Assembly (NCBI GenBank): GCA_017305935.1
Contig: JAFKJU010000035.1
Location: 1 to 63,569, forward strand
Direction: 5' to 3'
Length of the DNA: 63,569 nucleotides
Origin: Hyphomicrobiales bacterium
Lineage (GTDB): Bacteria > Pseudomonadota > Alphaproteobacteria > Rhizobiales > Rhizobiaceae
Program-made: the position numbers and the translations under genes
Notes under the pieces: model-generated
What the model was told of the DNA's origin: nothing
What the model saw: only the letters and a program-made list of their open reading frames with translations
Database searches by the model: none
In this document: positions 8,029 through 15,010 of the stretch, one piece after another
Position numbering within the stretch: position 1 is the stretch's first letter
Layout of the letters: every line of letters starts with the position of its first letter

Positions 8029-8264
8029 CAGAAACAATTGAGCAAATCACGGTGACAGGCCGGTTTCTTTCCGTCTCTCGCTTGGTCTGGAACCGCTTCA
8101 AAAAGCCTATGACCGGTATGGCGGAACGTATCTACGACATGAACCAAGGCCTTGCCGACGCGGGCGAGTTTATTCCTGTTGGCACCGTTGTGGCCGTCCC
8201 GATCCCGTTGCCCAAGGGCTACGAGGACATAACCCCTATCAGACTTTGGAGCCAATCCGGATGA
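8025..8264 (+). CDS. Phage tail protein X (gpX, LysM-like)
   Basis: A 79-residue protein of the gpX family. It carries a LysM-like core (ERIYDMNQGLADAGEFIPVG followed by TVVAVPIPLP), which in baseplate proteins is thought to contact peptidoglycan. It is coupled to gpU and gpD by ATGA overlaps on both sides. In P2 gene X lies elsewhere, but U-X-D is common in related phages. Confidence 0.85.
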   Translation: MTETIEQITVTGRFLSVSRLVWNRFKKPMTGMAERIYDMNQGLADAGEFIPVGTVVAVPIPLPKGYEDITPIRLWSQSG

Positions 8265-9355
8265 AGGCGGCATTTCGCGTTAAGGTCGCTGGCCAGAACA
8301 TTTCCGCGAAGCTCAACCCGATTTTGATAGACATCTCTGTCAATGACCGTGCCGGCCAAAGCAGTGACAGCGCCTCAATCCGCCTTGATGACACGGGCGG
8401 ACGGCTCGTCATGCCGCAGCCGCGCGATCCAATTGAGATAGCGCTCGGATGGGAGAACACCGGCGTCGGCGTTGTGTTCGTCGGCGTGGTGGACGAGGTC
8501 AGGGCATCGGGCAGCCGGAGCGAGGGCCGTGTCGTGTCGATCAGCGCTAAGGGCATGGACACGCGCGGCAAGTCAAAACAGGGTCAGCGGCAGCACTTCG
8601 ACGATACGACGATCGGAGACGCCATGAAAAAGGCCGGCCAAAGCGCCGGCCTTTCCGTGTCGGTGGACAGTTCGCTCGCGTCGATCAAGCGGCCATACAT
8701 CGCCCTTGACGACGAGAGTTTCGTCGCCTTTGGCGAGCGCATGGCGCGCGAGGTGGGCGGGACATTCAAGATTGTTGGTGACCAGGCTATCCTCGCTAAG
8801 CGAAACAGCGGTCAGAGCGTCGGGGGCCAGGCGTTGCCGTCGGTGACGGCAGCGTGGGGACAAAACCTGCACAGTTACGACATCACACCCATTCTCGGGC
8901 GGCCGGTCGAGAAGCAGGCCCTCGCGCGCTGGTATGACCCCAAAGCTGCGAAATGGCAGAAGGAGACCGCTGACACCGGCACGGATGGCGGGCAGACCAT
9001 TAAGCCGGCCGTTTACGCTGAAGCCGACCAAGACCGCGCGAAAGAGCAGGCCGGTTCGGATGCGGCCGAAAGCGACCGTCGGAGCGGCGAGGGCTCGGTC
9101 ACGATCGAAGGCAACATCGCCGCCCAGCCCGAGGGGGTGTGCATTGTTAGCGGCTGCCGCCCGGGAGTGGACGGCTCATACCGCATCGAGGGCGTGTCCC
9201 ACTCCTATTCGCGTGGCTCCGGCTTCGTGACCACGCTCGAACTCGGGCAGCCGAAAGGCGAGGCCGGGAAGGACAGTCGCGGCAAGAAGAAGACGGCCGG
9301 CGACAGCGGCGGAGACGACGATTTCGCCCTACCTGCAGATCCCGAACTCGGTTGA
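8261..9355 (+). CDS. Baseplate hub protein, late control D family (gpD)
   Basis: A 364-residue protein of the P2 gpD family, a homologue of the T4 gp27 hub. It has the typical LNPILIDISVNDRAGQSSD segment, DDTGGRLVMPQPRDPIEIALG, GKSKQGQRQHFDDTTIGDAM, and EGVCIVSGCRPGVDGSYRIEG followed by VSHSYSRGSGF. The ATG at 8261 overlaps gpX by ATGA and is chosen over a TTG at 8246. The last 30 residues are Lys/Gly/Asp-rich and probably disordered. A terminator follows at once, ending the tail operon. Confidence 0.88.
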   Translation: MKAAFRVKVAGQNISAKLNPILIDISVNDRAGQSSDSASIRLDDTGGRLVMPQPRDPIEIALGWENTGVGVVFVGVVDEVRASGSRSEGRVVSISAKGMDTRGKSKQGQRQHFDDTTIGDAMKKAGQSAGLSVSVDSSLASIKRPYIALDDESFVAFGERMAREVGGTFKIVGDQAILAKRNSGQSVGGQALPSVTAAWGQNLHSYDITPILGRPVEKQALARWYDPKAAKWQKETADTGTDGGQTIKPAVYAEADQDRAKEQAGSDAAESDRRSGEGSVTIEGNIAAQPEGVCIVSGCRPGVDGSYRIEGVSHSYSRGSGFVTTLELGQPKGEAGKDSRGKKKTAGDSGGDDDFALPADPELG

Positions 9356-9356
9356 G

Positions 9357-9384
9357 AAGCGCCAGCGGGTCTCGCTGGCGCTTT
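9357..9384 (+). terminator. Intrinsic terminator after gpD
   Basis: A hairpin AGCGCCAGCG-GGTCT-CGCTGGCGCT followed by TTTTCAG directly after the gpD stop codon. It is nearly symmetrical and could also stop transcripts from the small opposite-strand gene that ends at 9390. Confidence 0.75.
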
Positions 9385-9389
9385 TCAGA

Positions 9390-9599
9390 TTACCACCACG
9401 AGATTGGGTAGAAGCTTACACCGCGATCGGTGAGGGCTCTTTCGATCTCGTCTCGTGCTACCGCGAAATCCGGATAGACGCGTATCCCGCAGATTTGATC
9501 GTCCCGCGAAAGGTCGAGCATGAGGCTCTCGAAGAGATGATCGTGAATTTGGACGAGGCTTGGGGTCGAGAGAAGGTGATAGTTGAAGTGGTAGTGCAT
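9390..9599 (-). CDS. Small opposite-strand phage gene, unknown function (moron-like)
   Basis: A 69-residue protein on the minus strand, inside an otherwise plus-strand late region. It starts MHYHFNYHLLSTPSLVQIHDHL and continues with FESLMLDLSRDDQICGIRVYPD. The ATG at 9599 is chosen because AAAGGAAC lies before it; longer forms to 9710 would run through a terminator. It is His-rich near the N-terminus and ends in YPISWW. I do not recognise a family. Terminators on both sides make it an independent unit, as expected for a phage moron. Confidence 0.55.
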   Translation of the reverse strand: MHYHFNYHLLSTPSLVQIHDHLFESLMLDLSRDDQICGIRVYPDFAVARDEIERALTDRGVSFYPISWW

Positions 9600-9700
9600 G
9601 CGTGTTCCTTTCGGAGTTGAGGTGGACCATTCCACATATCTATTTATGCAAATCGCAATCTTGACCGGCCGTCGCCGCCGGTGAGCGCAAACCTCCTCAT

Positions 9701-9727
9701 GGCCCGCCATTTCGGCGGGCCTTTTTC
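9701..9727 (+). terminator. Intrinsic terminator before the lysis cassette
   Basis: GGCCCGCC-ATTTC-GGCGGGCC followed by TTTTTCG. Its stem is the same as in the terminator at 2595. It isolates the tail operon and the opposite-strand gene from the lysis genes. Confidence 0.78.
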
Positions 9728-9745
9728 GTTTATGGGCCCCTAGAA

Positions 9746-9967
9746 ATGAGACTTGTCGAAAACTGGCGGGACGTCCTTCGCCGGGCGTACAGCGTCCGCT
9801 TGATGCTTCTCGCCGCCGCCCTGTCTGGGCTTGAGGTCGCGCTTCCCTTCCTCGCAGGCAGCCTTCCGATCCCCGCCGGCGCCTTTGCGGCGCTTTCTTT
9901 CCTCACCGTCGCAGCGGCTTTCGTCGCTCGCTTTGTTGCGCAAAAGGGACTTTCAGATGCCGATTAA
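9746..9967 (+). CDS. Small membrane protein, holin candidate
   Basis: A 73-residue protein with two hydrophobic segments, about residues 17-37 (SVRLMLLAAALSGLEVALPF) and 43-63 (AGAFAALSFLTVAAAFVARF). It overlaps the endolysin start by 11 bp. Two-membrane-helix small proteins immediately before an endolysin are usually holins or pinholins. The family cannot be named from sequence alone; the ATG at 9746 has no strong ribosome binding site. Confidence 0.55.
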   Translation: MRLVENWRDVLRRAYSVRLMLLAAALSGLEVALPFLAGSLPIPAGAFAALSFLTVAAAFVARFVAQKGLSDAD

Positions 9968-10535
9968 CAGGATCCGACCGACGGCGCGCGCGAAGGCGCT
10001 GATAGCTGCCGTCGTGGCAATTTCGGTCGGTGGATATGCGACCATCTTCGGCGGCTACACCGTGCCGGATGACGTGGCGGTCGCAGTCAAGATTATTCAG
10101 CCATGGGAAGGGCGATCGCTGAAGGCGTACAACGACACGCTCGCGAAGCCCCCCGTCTGGACGATCTGCGACGGCGATACGGACAACGTCCGCCCCGGCA
10201 TGGTCGAGACACATGACGGTTGCAACCGCCGCCTCGCGACGAAGATCGTGAAGGACTACCGGACGCCCATCGCGAAGTGTGTTGGCGACTGGGACAGGAG
10301 GCCGCTGTCCTGGCGCGGCACGATGCTTTCCCTCGCGTGGAATGTCGGCGTCGGCGCGACTTGCAATTCAACGGCCGTCCGCCTAGCGAAAGCCGGGAAG
10401 TATCGCGAGAGCTGCGAGGCTGCTACGGCCTTCAACAAGGCCGGCGGCCGGGTGCTCAACGGTCTTGTCAATCGCCGAGAGAACGGGGACGCAACCCGCA
10501 TCGGCGAGGCCGAGCTTTGCGTCTCGGGGCTTTGA
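9957..10535 (+). CDS. Phage endolysin, lysozyme (GH24-like) with N-terminal membrane anchor
   Basis: A 192-residue muramidase that degrades peptidoglycan at the end of the phage cycle. A hydrophobic segment at residues 14-34 (AKALIAAVVAISVGGYATIF) resembles a signal-anchor-release segment. The catalytic region is EGRSLKAYND ... WTICDGDT, which corresponds to the E-D-T triad of T4-type lysozymes, with TICDGDT in place of the common TIGYGHT. Residues 117-128 (LSWRGTMLSLAWNVG) fit the family. Six cysteines lie after the anchor, consistent with folding in the periplasm. It overlaps the holin candidate. Confidence 0.82.
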   Translation: MPINRIRPTARAKALIAAVVAISVGGYATIFGGYTVPDDVAVAVKIIQPWEGRSLKAYNDTLAKPPVWTICDGDTDNVRPGMVETHDGCNRRLATKIVKDYRTPIAKCVGDWDRRPLSWRGTMLSLAWNVGVGATCNSTAVRLAKAGKYRESCEAATAFNKAGGRVLNGLVNRRENGDATRIGEAELCVSGL

Positions 10536-10537
10536 CC

Positions 10538-10873
10538 ATGGCTGCGATCTCGAAAAAGCTTCGCAGCGTGCCGGAAGGCTTGATGTTTTGGTGCCCTGGT
10601 TGCGACGGGGCGCATGTGGTCCGCATCGGCGAGGGGAGCGGCCCGCGATGGGGATACAACGGAAATCCGAACCTTCCCACTTTCACCCCTTCCGTTCTGG
10701 TGACCTACAACGGCCCGGATGCCGGCGCAAACGGCGCTCCGCCAGCAATCTGCCATTCCTTCGTGACGGACGGCCGCGTTCAGTTTCTAGGCGATTGCAC
10801 CCATGCCCTTGCCGGGCAGACGGTCGAAATTCCCGATTTCGATCCTGAATACCCGATCATCGGTGAATTGTGA
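10538..10873 (+). CDS. Small phage protein, DUF6527-like
   Basis: A 111-residue protein with a CPGC motif (FWCPGCDGAHVVRI), a W-G-Y-N-G-N segment, PTFTPSVLVTY, and an ICHSFVTDGRVQFLGDCTHALAG motif. The Cys and His residues would form a small metal site. I recall this pattern from a phage family of unknown function (DUF6527) that is sometimes mislabelled ammonia monooxygenase; the family name is from memory. It lies 2 bp after the endolysin and its stop overlaps the spanin start, so it is part of the lysis operon. Confidence 0.65.
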   Translation: MAAISKKLRSVPEGLMFWCPGCDGAHVVRIGEGSGPRWGYNGNPNLPTFTPSVLVTYNGPDAGANGAPPAICHSFVTDGRVQFLGDCTHALAGQTVEIPDFDPEYPIIGEL

Positions 10874-11301
10874 TGGTGGGGATTATCTTCACCGTCGCGC
10901 GTCAGATCGGCGTCGTCGGATGCGTCGTCTTGGGGCTGCTCGCCTATTACGAGGGCATCCCCTTCATTCGCGAAATCCCGTTCGTTGATCGGATCCCGGT
11001 CGTTCGGGAGATGATCGTCGGCCGCGTCGCGGCCGAGCGCACCAAGGCGGCTGACGCGGCCCGTGAGGGCTACGTCAAGCGCGTCGAGCTGATCGCGGCA
11101 AAGGCTGAGGCCAGCGAACTCCGGCGGCAGGCCGAAGAGAATGCGGCCATGGCCGAAGCAGCACGAAAACAAGCCGCCACCGCCCGCGTCGCAGCCGACG
11201 CCGCGCGCCAGGCGTTGGAGAAAAGAATTGCTCAAGACAATGATCCTGACAGCAGCCGTTGGAGCCAGCACGATCTTGAGCGGCTGCACAACGAGCGCTG
11301 A
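10873..11301 (+). CDS. Inner-membrane spanin subunit (Rz-like)
   Basis: A 142-residue protein with one N-terminal membrane helix (residues 9-27, ARQIGVVGCVVLGLLAYYE) and a long Ala/Glu/Arg-rich coiled coil (about 55-130) that would span the periplasm. This is the architecture of lambda Rz, which disrupts the outer membrane at lysis. The lipoprotein partner starts inside this gene in another frame, which strongly supports the call. The ATG at 10873 overlaps the previous stop (TGATG). Confidence 0.75.
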   Translation: MVGIIFTVARQIGVVGCVVLGLLAYYEGIPFIREIPFVDRIPVVREMIVGRVAAERTKAADAAREGYVKRVELIAAKAEASELRRQAEENAAMAEAARKQAATARVAADAARQALEKRIAQDNDPDSSRWSQHDLERLHNER

Positions 11302-11560
11302 CGTCAAACGGCTCGATCGGGCGGCGGAAGCAATCGGAAGACAGGTGGCCGGGGCGAATATCCCCGACTTCCCAAGCTATTGCAGCGATCCCATGCCGAC
11401 AGTCGAGCCGAAGCTCGATGAGCCGGTATGGGGCACCCAGCGGCGATGGGAGATCACGCGTGATAATGAGAACAAGCGGGTTGATTGGTGCGCCGATTTC
11501 TATGGACGAGTTCAGAAGGGCGCGCGAAGCGGGCAAGGGATCAATGACGCCACTCGATAG
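11240..11560 (+). CDS. Outer-membrane spanin lipoprotein (Rz1-like)
   Basis: A 106-residue lipoprotein. Its signal is MILTAAVGASTILSGC, with the lipobox L-S-G-C at residues 13-16. The first 62 bp overlap the Rz-like gene in a different frame, as in other embedded or overlapping spanin pairs. It is longer than lambda Rz1 and not especially proline-rich, but has several Pro residues in the middle (DFPSYCSDPMPTVEPKLDEP). It would join Rz across the periplasm. Confidence 0.75.
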   Translation: MILTAAVGASTILSGCTTSADVKRLDRAAEAIGRQVAGANIPDFPSYCSDPMPTVEPKLDEPVWGTQRRWEITRDNENKRVDWCADFYGRVQKGARSGQGINDATR

Positions 11561-11834
11561 GACCGACCTGATTGAACGTGATCTTCAGTCGCATGCGAAG
11601 ACGATAACCGAATTCACAACGAGCATTGCCGAGTTAAAGAAAGAGGTAGCGATCAAGGGGGTCAGAGATGAGCTCAAAGACGAATACCTTGAGGAGCGTC
11701 TCGGGAAAATCGAGGAGCGCCTTAACGGCATCAACCGCCTCGGTTGGTGGATACTTGCCGCGTTCGGCGGGACATTCATTACCGTCCTCGCCAACTTCAT
11801 CTTCAAGGGAGGGCTTGTCCTTGTGGCAAAATAG
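11544..11834 (+). CDS. Small phage protein with coiled coil and C-terminal membrane helix
   Basis: A 96-residue protein. Residues 4-65 form a charged coiled coil (DLIERDLQSHAKTITEF, RLGKIEERLNGINR), and residues 68-92 form one membrane helix (WWILAAFGGTFITVLANFIF). The ATG at 11544 is preferred over 11502 because AAGGGATCA lies before it. The layout resembles XhlA-type hemolysin/holin proteins. It could be a second holin or antiholin. It overlaps Rz1 upstream and the next gene downstream. Confidence 0.6.
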   Translation: MTPLDRTDLIERDLQSHAKTITEFTTSIAELKKEVAIKGVRDELKDEYLEERLGKIEERLNGINRLGWWILAAFGGTFITVLANFIFKGGLVLVAK

Positions 11835-12285
11835 CCGCTCCCTTTTCATCCGCGCCGGGATCGCAGCGATCAAGCTGATGTGCGCGATCGTCATTTTCTT
11901 CAGCTTCGTTTTCACGATGTACGCCGCCGGCCCCGCGATCGAGACGAAATATTACCCGGTCGTCTCGAAGCTCGATATCGTCTCTCTCACGCCGCTGCCC
12001 GATGGCAGAACGGAGATCCGAGCGTCTTTCACGAAGCTGCGAAACTGCGAGTACCTCGGGCTGGCTTGGTACGTTGGGACGCGCCCGGAGAACTTTTCCC
12101 GCGTGCCGGTGATCCTGCTGCGCGACCAGCAGGACAGCAGTAGCCCGAACAGACCTCTCGGCCGGCAGCAGGCCGGCCCGTGGATCATCTCCATGCCGGA
12201 AGCAGAGTTGCGCGGCCGGAGCTTCGCTCAGCTGACCCACCGGTGTCACCCGTTCTGGACGACGGTGACGGAATTCTACCCATAG
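11821..12285 (+). CDS. Phage membrane-anchored protein, unknown function
   Basis: A 154-residue protein with one N-terminal membrane segment (LMCAIVIFFSFVFTMYAAG, about residues 19-37) and a periplasmic domain of about 115 residues containing LRNCEYLGLAWYVG and a late Cys (THRCHPFW). The TTG at 11821 is chosen because AAGGGAGGG lies upstream; the first ATG (11878) would cut into the membrane segment and has no ribosome binding site. It overlaps the previous gene by 14 bp. No family is recognised. It may be a superinfection-exclusion or lysis accessory protein, which is a guess from layout. Confidence 0.5.
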   Translation: MWQNSRSLFIRAGIAAIKLMCAIVIFFSFVFTMYAAGPAIETKYYPVVSKLDIVSLTPLPDGRTEIRASFTKLRNCEYLGLAWYVGTRPENFSRVPVILLRDQQDSSSPNRPLGRQQAGPWIISMPEAELRGRSFAQLTHRCHPFWTTVTEFYP

Positions 12286-12337
12286 ACCGCATTGCGCTCG
12301 CCAGCCGTTCTCGGCTGGATGGCAGGCTTGCAGCGCG

Positions 12338-12366
12338 GCCCCTGGCGCGTTTCTCGCGCCAGGGGC
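12338..12366. repeat. Perfect 12-bp inverted repeat
   Basis: GCCCCTGGCGCG and CGCGCCAGGGGC face each other across a 5-base loop (TTTCT). No T run follows on either side, so this is not a standard terminator. Another short inverted repeat lies just before it (CCAGCCG/CGGCTGG, 12301-12318). Confidence 0.7.
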
Positions 12367-12386
12367 GAGTTCATCCGCGAGGAACG

Positions 12387-12427
12387 AAAAGGCCCCCGCT
12401 TGCTTCGGCAAGCGGGGGCCTTTTTTC
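12387..12427. terminator. Strong bidirectional terminator at the end of the lysis operon
   Basis: GAAAAGGCCCCCGCTTGC-TTCG-GCAAGCGGGGGCCTTTTTTC. The stem is 12 bp with a stable TTCG loop; T runs lie on both strands. It serves the plus-strand lysis operon and the minus-strand gene that ends at 12436. Confidence 0.9.
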
Positions 12428-12435
12428 GGGCTTCT

Positions 12436-12828
12436 CTATTCGTAGGCCCTTATGACGTTGGCAACGTCAGGTATCTCGTTCGGGAAAACTTCCCGCCATT
12501 CCTTAACCGGAACCGTCTCGCCGCTGCCGAGGATCACCGGGCCGATGTCGTCAGCGTGCGTCCTCGCCTTTCCGTTCATCGGCACGAGCGTTGGGCCCCT
12601 TGTAATAGCCCAAATCCCGCCGACCATGCCGGAAGGGGCGCACCTCACATACCATCTTTCATCGACTTTTCGTTCTACGCATGACGCTCCGCTGTACACC
12701 TTGAAATACTGAAGCTGAAGCGCGGGGGCGATCGCTGCCGCCGTGCTTTCCGTTACGTCCTCGCTTAGGGCCGGGCCTCCCGCCGCTAGAGCAGCACATC
12801 CGAGAAATATCGCGATTGTTCTCTTCAT
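12436..12828 (-). CDS. Secreted protein of unknown function at the prophage edge
   Basis: A 130-residue protein on the minus strand with a clear signal peptide (MKRTIAIFLGCAALAAGGPALS). The mature part has CVERKVDERWYVRCAPSGMVG, with two cysteines placed as for a disulfide, and ends in a charged helical tail. The ATG at 12828 is chosen because the signal peptide starts there; a longer frame to 12933 has no signal. It is transcribed against the phage late genes and shares their terminator, so it may be a moron expressed in the lysogen. No family is recognised. Confidence 0.6.
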   Translation of the reverse strand: MKRTIAIFLGCAALAAGGPALSEDVTESTAAAIAPALQLQYFKVYSGASCVERKVDERWYVRCAPSGMVGGIWAITRGPTLVPMNGKARTHADDIGPVILGSGETVPVKEWREVFPNEIPDVANVIRAYE

Positions 12829-13131
12829 CTTCCATTCCCTGAACCGAGACGCGTTATCCAGAGAAAGTAGAGGGCAATCCCATCGGATTGCAACCCATAA
12901 GCGCCCTGCACTCCTTGCCGGATAGCGGGTCACGCGACTGCCATGAACATTGAAACTTGGGGGGTGTCGTTAGGACGCTCTCCCGCTACCAAGTCTTTAA
13001 AGTCGCCATGCGTCGGATGGTCGAGCCGGGTCGTATCCCTTCTATTTCATTTGATGATCCTCGTCTGATCGGCGAAGCTGTGCGCCTGGATGACAGCCAT
13101 GTTCCCGATGGATGCGGCGAGGGCGAGAGTG
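12829..13131. other. Prophage-host boundary region without a gene
   Basis: No convincing coding sequence lies here. The left part would hold the promoter of the minus-strand secreted-protein gene. The middle contains a tRNA-3'-end-like string (12978-12991). The right part precedes the acetyltransferase gene. The prophage must end somewhere in this stretch, because all genes to the right are ordinary chromosomal genes. Confidence 0.5.
12978..12991 (+). other. Candidate right attachment site (tRNA 3'-end-like sequence)
   Basis: The bases CTCTCCCGCTACCA look like the last acceptor-stem bases plus discriminator and CCA of a tRNA. No tRNA body precedes them. They lie at the point where phage genes stop and chromosomal genes begin. 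Temperate phages often use tRNA 3' ends and leave such a copy at the distal end. The match is short, so the call is tentative. Confidence 0.3.
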
Positions 13132-13689
13132 ATGCCGGGTGAGCGTGAAAAGATGGCGGCGGGGGAGTGGTATTGCTGCCTCGATCCGGAACTCGACGCG
13201 TTGCGCGATGCGGCGCGGGTCGCTTGCCATGTGCAGAACACGATGCCGCCAGGGGGGCGAGGAGCGATGGCGGCAGGGCTTCGGTCGCTTTTGGGAGGTG
13301 TGGGCGAAGGGGCTTATCTGGAGGCTCCGTTTCACTGCGCCTATGGGTTCAATCTGTTCCTCGGGGAAAGCGTCTATCTGAATGCCGGCTGCGTGGTTCT
13401 CGACAATGCGCGGGTGACGATCGGGGATCGTTCGATGCTGGGGCCGGCCGTACAGATCTATTGTGCCGATCATCATCGCGATCCGCTGTTGCGCAGCCGT
13501 GGGATGGAACGGGCGCGACCGGTCACGCTCGGCCAGGATGTCTGGATCGGCGGCGGGGCGATCCTGCTCGGCGGCATCACCATCGGCGATGGCGCTATCG
13601 TCGGGGCCGGCTCGTTGGTGACCCGCGATGTCGCGGCGGGCACGACGGTTGCCGGAAATCCGGCCAGGCCGATCGTCCGGCGCGATTGA
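13132..13689 (+). CDS. Maltose/galactoside O-acetyltransferase family (Maa/NodL-like)
   Basis: A 185-residue left-handed beta-helix acetyltransferase that moves acetyl from acetyl-CoA to a sugar hydroxyl. It has the family N-terminus (MPGEREKMAAGEWY), FHCAYGFNLFLGESVYLNAG, the catalytic His region (YCADHH) and hexapeptide repeats (IGGGAILLGGITIGDGAIVG). The ATG at 13132 is chosen to match the family start; in-frame ATGs at 13090, 13099 and 13108 are alternatives. The substrate cannot be named; NodL-type Nod-factor acetylation is one possibility within the family. It is the first host gene after the prophage. Confidence 0.8.
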   Translation: MPGEREKMAAGEWYCCLDPELDALRDAARVACHVQNTMPPGGRGAMAAGLRSLLGGVGEGAYLEAPFHCAYGFNLFLGESVYLNAGCVVLDNARVTIGDRSMLGPAVQIYCADHHRDPLLRSRGMERARPVTLGQDVWIGGGAILLGGITIGDGAIVGAGSLVTRDVAAGTTVAGNPARPIVRRD

Positions 13690-13789
13690 CGGCGGATCGC
13701 GCTGCGTTCCGTCGCCGCGGCGTGCAATTTTTCTGGACATGAATTCGGCAGCGGGTTGGTAAGATATGAGCTTTGCCGCGACGGCGCTC

Positions 13790-14800
13790 TTACCGCCCGT
13801 AAAACTCCCGATACCAGTCGATGAATTTCGCCACGCCCTCTTCGAGGCCGATCTGCGGGTGAAAACCGGTGAGGGCATGCAGGAGGTCGGGGGAGGCGTA
13901 GGTGCGGGGGACGTCGCCCTGTTGCATAGGCAACATGTTGCGCAGCGCCGGGCGGCCAAGCGCCGCTTCGACGGTTTCGACGAAGCGCATCAGTTCGACC
14001 GGCTGGCCGCCGCCGATGTTGACGATGCGGAAGGGCGCCTGTGGGGAAAGCGTGTCGGTGACGCCGGGGGCGGTGACGCGGGTTTCCTCGCTCGGAATGA
14101 TGTCGGCAAGGCGCAGGATGCCTTCCACGAGATCGTCGATATAGGTGAAGTCGCGGCTCATGCGGCCTTCGCCATAGATGTCGATCGGCCGTCCGTTGAG
14201 AATGGCGTCGACGAACTTGAACAGCGCCATGTCCGGCCGTCCCCAGGGGCCGTAGACGGTGAAGAAGCGGAAGGCGGTTGTGGGCACCTTGTAGAGATGC
14301 GCATAGCTGTGCGCCATCAGTTCCATGGATTTCTTCGAGGCCGCATAAAGCGTCATCGGCTCGTCGGCGCGGTCGCTTTCGGCAAAGGGGATTTTCTCGT
14401 TGGCGCCGTAGATCGACGAGGTCGAGGCGAGCAGCAGGTGGCGCGGGGCGATCGCCTTCGCCAGTTCCAGCATGTTCCAGGAGCCGATGAGGTTGGACTC
14501 CACATAGGCCCTCGGATTTTCGAGGCTGTAGCGGACGCCGGCCTGCGCTGCTAGGTGGATGATGATGTCTGGCTCGGCAAGTTCGGCTGCCCGTTCCAAT
14601 GCGCCGGCATCCTCCAGCATGCCGATGACCGGGCGAAAACCGTTGGAGCGCGCGAGGCGCGCGTGGCGTTCTTCCTTCAGCGCCGGATCGTAATAGTTGG
14701 TCATGCCGTCGAAACCGACGACGAAATGGCCCTCGTCCAGCAGGCGTTTTGCCAGGTGGAAACCGATGAAGCCTGCCGTGCCCGTGATCAGATAACGCAT
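13790..14800 (-). CDS. lpsL: UDP-glucuronate 4-epimerase
   Basis: A 336-residue short-chain dehydrogenase/reductase that converts UDP-glucuronate to UDP-galacturonate for LPS and capsular polysaccharide. It has the NAD motif GTAGFIG at residues 7-13 and the catalytic Tyr152-x3-Lys156 (YAASKKS). [26 protein letters not shown] and [14 protein letters not shown] are typical of uronate epimerases. The ATG at 14800 is chosen at the MRYLITG start. It is divergent from the UDP-glucose dehydrogenase gene, which makes its substrate; the same pair is known from Sinorhizobium. Confidence 0.87.
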   Translation of the reverse strand: MRYLITGTAGFIGFHLAKRLLDEGHFVVGFDGMTNYYDPALKEERHARLARSNGFRPVIGMLEDAGALERAAELAEPDIIIHLAAQAGVRYSLENPRAYVESNLIGSWNMLELAKAIAPRHLLLASTSSIYGANEKIPFAESDRADEPMTLYAASKKSMELMAHSYAHLYKVPTTAFRFFTVYGPWGRPDMALFKFVDAILNGRPIDIYGEGRMSRDFTYIDDLVEGILRLADIIPSEETRVTAPGVTDTLSPQAPFRIVNIGGGQPVELMRFVETVEAALGRPALRNMLPMQQGDVPRTYASPDLLHALTGFHPQIGLEEGVAKFIDWYREFYGR

Positions 14801-14945
14801 GAATGCCCCGCCCGCCGTGAACATCCCCTATGCCCGATGCCGGCCGGCCTGACAATGCGCGCTTTTGTCCGTGCGGAAAGCGTCGTCGACAACAGTCGTG
14901 ATTTCGCAATCGAAAGCCTATATGGGGATAACCCTATGCTTTATC

Positions 14946-14993
14946 GCATTTCCGCACGGAAAACTGTTGCGCACTTTTCCTTGGAAATGCTCT
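14946..14993. repeat. RIME-type intergenic palindrome, copy 1
   Basis: GCATTTCCGCACGGAAAAC ... TTGGAAATGCTCT. The ends are inverted copies (GCATTTCC / GGAAATGC) with an inner CCGCACGG. The same element appears at 41254 and 53939, and a related one at 34955. It ends 17 bp before the rkpK start, so it lies in the rkpK leader. Confidence 0.8.
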
Positions 14994-15010
14994 GGAAGGT
15001 ATCGACTGCG

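Noticed and set aside
12338-12366. Considered as an intrinsic terminator
   Set aside because: The stem is perfect, but no T run follows on either strand; a proper terminator is 20 bp further on.
14555-15010. In-frame extension of rkpK upstream of 15011
   Set aside because: The extra 152 residues have no family match, run through the RIME repeat and cover the lpsL start; the family start is at 15011.
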